Shown here: in pieces, positions 58,262-64,000 of the stretch
How positions within the stretch are numbered: position 1 is the stretch's first letter
How the letters are laid out: each line of letters begins with the position of its first letter
Source of the DNA: Trachythela sp. YZ-2020
Taxonomy: Eukaryota; Cnidaria; Anthozoa; Malacalcyonacea; Clavulariidae
DNA length: 64,000 nucleotides
Assembly (NCBI GenBank): GCA_016169945.1
Contig: JADLSH010000318.1
Span: 2,328,501 to 2,392,500, forward strand
Reading direction: 5' to 3'
Position numbers and translations under genes: made by a program
Notes under the pieces: generated by a model
What the model was told of the DNA's origin: nothing
Seen by the model: the letters and a program-made list of their open reading frames with translations, nothing else
Database searches by the model: none

Positions 58262-59600
58262 ATGTTACTTATGAAATGTACAGAATTCGTGTTCCGTACG
58301 TTTTAGTATGCATTTATTAACTTAGTTATAAAATATTAAAACTTGAACTTCGATATCGCATGACGAATAAACCAGCCTTTACTCATTTCGCGATCGCATG
58401 AAATAATACAGGAAAGCAAATATTTACTAGTTATAATCTATATAATGATCATATCTACCTATTGGAACTAAGGTTAATTACAAGTAAATTGCGTTACACG
58501 CCATCGTAATATCATGGATTGTAAAATAACAATTATTTTATAACATATTTGTTATTTACAACCCATAATATACAGGGGGCCCCATACGGTGTTCCAATAT
58601 AGGCTTTAGGTCAAATATTGGCTTTTGTGTGAAAAGGCTTCGGTATTGACCTTTATATTATTGTTCTTTCTTTTGATTAGTACATATTTTCGTTGTTTAA
58701 TTGTTTTAGTTTTCATTTGATTTAAACAAAACTGTTTTAATTGCCGTAATAATATGCATGTGTACTTAAACAACCACACCAAGCATGCAGGTGTTCTGGA
58801 CCTGAAATTTTCTTTAAAGATTAAGGAAACTTATGAGACATGTGTGACGTTTTAAATGTACCATTGTCATTGATTTTAAGTAAATCTCCACATTTTCCTG
58901 TAAAAGAAAAACAAATGAAAACACAGATATTGACTCACATGGCGGAACAGTGGAATTATAAGTTATTTAACATAATGAAGGGTGAGCGTGAAGGTACATG
59001 CGTACTGACTTTCAAGTCTTACTAAGATTGAAGCCAACCTTAACACACTATGAAGATCGTTGATCGCTTTTCCTTACGTTGAGTTTGAAGTCTATCCTTC
59101 ACAGACACTAATTATAGTCAGTTTAATATCACACATCATGCGCTTTTGATCAGCTACTCTGGTTTATTGTTAAGTAAAATGAACGTAAGCCTAGTTGAAT
59201 TGCTTTAGGATTCTGCATGCCCAACTTAATTTGTTTCATATCCTCATTATAATTAGCTCTTCATTGATTCATGCTGGAAGGTTCGATTCGGCATGCGAAG
59301 GGCTTCACTCCTCATTATTTTGAAAATTTAATCTACAGGGACGGTTGTTCAAAAGCGGTTAACCAACCTGGATTAGTGGTAACTTTCATACCAAGTTTCC
59401 GGCGCCAGTTATAATAACACAAATACTTTTTCTATCAGCTTATGCTGGCGGTGCATTTTTGTTACAAAGTTTTGAAATAAACAAACATGTAGAAGTACAA
59501 ACCAGAACAGCTTGGGTAAAATTTAACCTGGGGTTAGCGTTAACGACTTTTGAACCTTTGGTCCCAGGTCGGAAACCTGCACCTATGGTATATCATTAAG
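58262..59600. other. No supported gene
   Basis: AT-rich sequence. A plus-strand frame at 58840-59025 lacks a credible acceptor and looks like chance. Confidence 0.45.
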
Positions 59601-59608
59601 GTATCAAC

Positions 59609-59695
59609 CTTTGAAATTCTCTTCTCAGTTTTATCATTAGGAATAGGATCTCCTTGAGAATTACACCTCATGCTGATATTAATCAGTAATTTTTT
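59609..59695 (-). CDS. Candidate exon (29 codons, phase 0-0)
   Basis: Acceptor CTTTATCCATTTCAG, donor GTTGAT. It reads KKLLINISMRCNSQGDPIPN then DKTEKRISK. The C-x-S-x-GDPIP text recalls an Ig-type strand, but this is too little to assign. Same strand as the gene candidate downstream. Confidence 0.4.
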
Positions 59696-60239
59696 CTGAA
59701 ATGGATAAAGTCTTACAATTACTATACACATTTAGCATTTGTAAATAATTACAAGCTGCAAAGTTCTAAGCATAGTATATATTATGTATAAATAACTCAA
59801 TCTAAACAGACTATCTAACCTTACATTGCCTGCAACGTTTGCAACATGTAAGCATAACTGTCTATAGATACAGTTACCCAAAATCAAACATTAAAATATC
59901 ATTCCTTAAATGACATATGTTTCTCAATAATTTGATATATGGTGTAATGAACTAGGAATCATACAGAGACATTCAGTATTTAATGAGTATAAAGGAATGG
60001 AGTACAGGTAAATCGACATACCTAGCTTATATATTTTTTCTATAACAAGGCAGCTTCTTTTGTACCACCGCAAATCAGACTCTTCAGTTTTAATATCTGT
60101 CCCCATACTTCTATTGAGGACTCGCCCCTGGCACCGTACACTGAGTAATTCACTCTGATACATGTCCATCCTGAAGGAATTCCAGTCTGATACATATATT
60201 TCATCCCTGAGAATTTCCCCATAAATACTTACCCCTGAA

Positions 60240-60400
60240 GATTTTCAGCCTGCAAATTTCTTGCCAGGCCCAGAGGATATTCCCAAGCTGAAAATCTCCT
60301 ACCTGAGGTTTTCTGCCTGAAAATCCTTTACACTTGGTCCAATGTCCTTGGTAGGGGTGGAGGAGGACAGAGAGGTTGATACTGGGGCAGGAAACTTTGG
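60240..60400. repeat. Degenerate short repeat (ctgaaaatctt/cctgaagatt)
   Basis: Variants of gcctgaaaatc recur in this stretch on the plus strand. The minus-strand frames over it are doubtful. Confidence 0.35.
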
Positions 60401-60962
60401 TCATTACAACTGGGAGGGGGTAGTGCTAGCTTCTTTTGCCTGACAAAAGGGCATGGCTGAAGTTAGGCCAGACCGACAATCTAAAAAATGTTAGGCTATG
60501 GTATATTTGAATAACAATTTTTAATTTTTAATCTAAAGCGACCATTTACACAACTGATTGCTCTAAAACAGAGGGCAGTGCAAAGCAGATCAACTTCATC
60601 ATAGCTGGTGCTGGCTATTTTTCAACATTTGCCTAAAATCATTATCAATTTGCCCGAAAACATTAATTCCCTGAAGACTGGGGTGTCACAACCCCACCTA
60701 GTAAGTTTCGCCCCTGGGTAGATATTAAATAAATAGCCCAATGCAATGCTGGGACAACTGAAGGCTAGAACAGATTATAATTTGTATGTACTATTAAACT
60801 ATTTTTGAAGGCCACTTATATATAAATGAACAGACAATCTAATGTCATTGTATAATCACATATGGCCCAGCCATACCATATCGTGGCTATACTGCTGTAC
60901 AATATCTACTTTTCATATATTAAAAAACATGTGAATGATTTAAAAAGCATCAGCCGAGTTAC

Positions 60963-61039
60963 CTTCAATAGCTAATTTCTCTACCGCGACAAATGGAATG
61001 AATTTGGACTGCGGAATAGAGGAGACAATTTCTTTTACC
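60963..61039 (-). CDS. Candidate exon (VKEIVSSIPQSKFIPFVAVE...)
   Basis: Acceptor TTGTATATTTGCAG, donor GTAACT. 25 codons, ending AVEKLAIE plus one base. Clean borders and protein-like text, likely an upstream exon of the minus-strand gene. A possible follower at 60171 (GWTCIRVNYSVYGARG..., in the required phase) would bridge to exon 59695 if a GTATGG donor is used. Confidence 0.45.
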
Positions 61040-61554
61040 CTGCAAATATACAACAATAGGCAATGAAAATTGTTTACAGTGAGATATTAAATCAAGGGTA
61101 ACCTGGTTTTCTACTTCTTTCAGAAACTCTAGCTAATTCGAATGTTCAATGTTTCAACAGACAGTGGCAGTGTGTACGCTAGAATGTACAGCTGTTTTCA
61201 GATAAATGTCCACTTTGTGTAATAATCATTAAAAACGTGAGTAAATAAGGTCTGCATTTCAATAATTATTTAAACTTCTATTTGTCCCTTACGTGTCCTT
61301 TTTGGCAAGCCTAAAGCAAAAAAATCTTGAATCCTGGTATCTTGAAACTCACAAAAAATTAAAAGCGCCGTAGTTTGAGTTTGAGAAAGCTTTTGGGGTG
61401 TAGGCGTTTTGCCGTTTGGCCATAGTTTTAACAAAAGTTCTTGCATCCACTTAAAAAATTAAATTTCATTTTAATTTCCTCATAGTTTCATTAATTTCCT
61501 CCTTAGTTTAGTTGTGAATTCTCCTGTTGATTCTTCATTGCGCCACTTCAGATA

Positions 61555-61690
61555 CGTTAATGATATTTGAAAAATGACGTGACGTCTACATGGCGACATC
61601 ATCAGCTCAAATATCCGTCATTAACATTCCAGCAAAAACCAGCCCGTGGCGTGAAATCAGGCGCTGTGTAAACGGGCTTTATATATGTCC
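61555..61690. repeat. Dispersed repeat shared with 30530-30640
   Basis: atgatatttgaaaaatgacg, cgacatcatcagctcaaata and cgtcattaacattccagc match the block in the UPF0547-B intron. Confidence 0.55.
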
Positions 61691-62184
61691 TGGTGTGGCA
61701 TTTTCGTCGGCAAACTTCATAAATGCTGCAGCGTGCAGCGTCTTTACTGTCGTTGCTAACCATTATAAAATATCTGAACTTAGTACTGTATTCATTGGAA
61801 TAAACTTGCTATGATGTAAAACTTCGCAGTGCACCGCCTACTTACCTATCTTGATGGACTGCAATTTCATTTTGGTTTTCTTGATATACAAATTACAGCT
61901 ACTTTTTAATATTTACATGTTACAATTCTGCGAAAGCCTGTGGCTGTGCATGGTTTCATGGTTGCTGTGTGCATGGGTAAACTTATCTATCGATTGCATG
62001 ATCATGATATTTAATGACCAATTCGTAAATGCTTTCAAATTATATATGCATAGTTTCAGTGGCGCTAGGCATTACCGAAGTTACTCTATACTGTTCACCA
62101 TTTAATAGTTTTGCTCGGATATATTATTTAATTATAACATAGTGTGAATTTTTTAAATGAAGCGACTTTCAGGTAGAGAAAATT

Positions 62185-62640
62185 TTCAAATATACCGATA
62201 CAGAAGTCCCAAAAAAAGGCTACCTTTTCAGAACAATTAGCATGTTAGACAAGCAACCTATCATGGTTCTTTGAAATTCATTATCACTTTTGAACTAGAA
62301 TGCGTAAAAACACACAGTTTTATACACCTTAGGATAATAGAAAGCTTCCATGAATAAGTTATAAAACCTGTTTAGATTATTAGTGCGTTCAAACAGACAT
62401 TTCATATAAAATTTGACAAGTTAAATTCAAGCATAAATTCAACATCTAAACAGGACTTAAACAAATAAGCAACTACAGGCGCTTTCCCAGCGCCAGACTT
62501 GATTATTCTTTAATCACCGTGTGTGCATCCACTAAAATGAAATCCCCTTTGAAATTGAACAATAGGTTCTTTTGAATTAACACGCTCATTGAATGAAAAG
62601 GTAGCCTTTTGGGACACCTGTATACTCAGCGTGCCCGCTT
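62185..62640. repeat. Inverted repeat pair, probable MITE
   Basis: cagaagtcccaaaaaaaggctaccttttca-type arm at 62202 and its complement tgaaaaggtagccttttggg at 62594, with gtatactcag / ccgatacag further out. Confidence 0.6.
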
Positions 62641-63719
62641 TGTATATTTTATTGCCTCTTGTTTCAAAATTTCGATTACATGGGTTAGCAAGCTGGCCCG
62701 CTGAGACGCGGTTTATTGCTTGCAGGCCAACTCGTAGCGAGTTGAAAATTTGACCTTTTGCCATGTAGTACTTTTGCGAGTTGTGACAACCATGCTACAA
62801 ATATTGTTTGACATGCGTGCAAATATTGTTTTGACATGCGTGCAAATGTATGCAAACCCAATTTTCAGCCCATTATACAGGAATACTTGGTCCGGACTTG
62901 AAGCACAATATATACTACTGTTGTACTTAATATAGGGCAATTCCAGCTATGTAATGCATGCGATAAAGTGAATTTATTCTTCAATTTGGCATAAATGGCG
63001 AATGGAAAATGTGTATTTACGAACCTGCTATTTTTTAAATTCTTATGCTTTGTATCTTGCTCAAACACTGGTTGAAAAGTTGTATTTTTAGCAGAGTGAT
63101 CAGGACTCTTAAGCGTAACCCACGACGAAATCCATTACGATAGTCGAGAAAAGTACTTCAGTTGACACACAGGAGTGAAGCAAATTTGGCAAAAAGCTGA
63201 AGCTGAAATCACTCTATGCGCACGTTTTGAAGTAAATTAAATAGTGATCGGTAAGAACAATGTAGACAATTTACCCCTTCAAATGGAGCTCTGTAACCAA
63301 ATAATCTAGATTTATTGTTTTATGTATTTCTGACTGCTTGATTTCTCGTGCAGGCAGTTAAAATCAAAATGTATTTAGCCGACATTTGTCAACATATCCA
63401 GAAGCATGGCTTCACTTTGTCCTGACTTTGATAGTTTATGTAAAAAGCAAACCCGGTTTACTAACAACTTTCTCGTTATTTCAGACAGTATTGACTGTAA
63501 AATACTTCTGCTTATATTTTTAGTTTGTGACCAGATATGGTTATAGAATAGTTGCAAAAATTAGTGTTTTAGTTTGCTGTGTGTATGCAAAGGTTGTATT
63601 TTAAGAAGCCTTCCATTAAATAACTGAAAATATATTATGTACAAAGTCATTTGTCTGGGGCTGTTCACTTAAGAACCATGCTTGCATGCCCATACCAAGA
63701 TTGCTTCATATATTTTCTA

Positions 63720-63930
63720 TATAAATCTAACCTTAGGGTCCAAGTTGAGATTAGTTGGTTCTCTCCTGTACTTCAGGGTTTTCTCAGGTTACTCCAGTTT
63801 TCCTCCTAGCTAAATAACCCTTAGGCACTAACCACTAACTAACCCTCAGAACCTTTACCTGTCCAATTGGGTTTATAAAACCTGTTAAGGCTTTCCGTCC
63901 ACATCAAGAGTGGTAAACTATTAAACTAAA
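63720..63930 (+). repeat. 5'-truncated second-family SINE
   Basis: aagttgagattagttggttc, ctaaccctcagaacctttac and gttaaggctttccgtccaca match the 3' half of the SINE at 41540-42080. Confidence 0.8.
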
Positions 63931-64000
63931 GTGAAGCCATGCTTCTGGGACATATCGACAAAATATCGAAGCCTAAAACATTGATTTTTAACTGCCTGTA

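Noticed and set aside
58840..59025. Plus-strand frame with donor-like ends
   Set aside because: The would-be acceptor lacks a pyrimidine tract and no partner exon in phase is nearby.
60040..60222. Full 60-codon minus-strand frame as an exon
   Set aside because: Only an internal part has an acceptor in the needed phase and the donor (GTATGG) is weak, so it is mentioned under the neighbouring exon only.

Overview
The window is eukaryotic and metazoan. All well-supported genes are split by GT-AG introns, base composition is AT-rich, and most of the sequence is intron and repeat. The protein families (animal-type acetyl-CoA carboxylase, a synaptotagmin-7-like protein, UPF0547/C16orf87-like proteins) together with dense MITEs, tRNA-derived SINEs, a LINE and a tyrosine-recombinase relic would fit a non-bilaterian animal such as a cnidarian. 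The taxon is an inference. LAYOUT. 266-8596 (+): the 3' half of an acetyl-CoA carboxylase gene, 18 exons encoding the last 655 residues (carboxyltransferase region). 8.6-15 kb: repeats only (TIR elements, a LINE tail split by a hAT-like MITE, hairpins, a tandem array of tRNA-like units). 15.1-15.6 kb (-): a broken tyrosine recombinase. 16.4-20.6 kb (-) and 27.2-34.7 kb (+): two UPF0547 (C16orf87-like) zinc-ribbon genes in divergent orientation. They have the same four-exon structure and were not visible as long ORFs because three of the four coding exons are short. The second has two rival first exons, each with its own TATA-like element. 24.4-26.2 kb: a 69-bp minisatellite built on a 20-bp palindrome and framed by a direct repeat. 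40.5-43.7 kb (+): a synaptotagmin-7-like gene (TM-C2A exon plus two C2B exons; the first exon was not found), followed by a TTAA-flanked MITE and three decayed copies of its own last codons. 45.3-48.3 kb (-): a LINE reverse transcriptase relic carrying nested insertions. 50.2-61 kb (-): an unrecognised multi-exon gene candidate. Five 3' exons join in perfect phase to a 137-residue C-terminus, and upstream exons encode a membrane span and a possible extracellular part. 61-64 kb: repeats and unremarkable sequence. HOW IT WORKS TOGETHER. The genes are unrelated housekeeping or secretory functions (fatty-acid synthesis, calcium-triggered exocytosis, a small nuclear-type zinc-ribbon protein); nothing suggests an operon or a pathway cluster. 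The most unusual content is structural: the divergent UPF0547 pair with alternative promoters, SINEs whose ~115-bp tail is tandemly expanded and placed in opposite orientations around carboxylase exons, several insertions dated exactly by target-site duplications, and the unidentified minus-strand gene.
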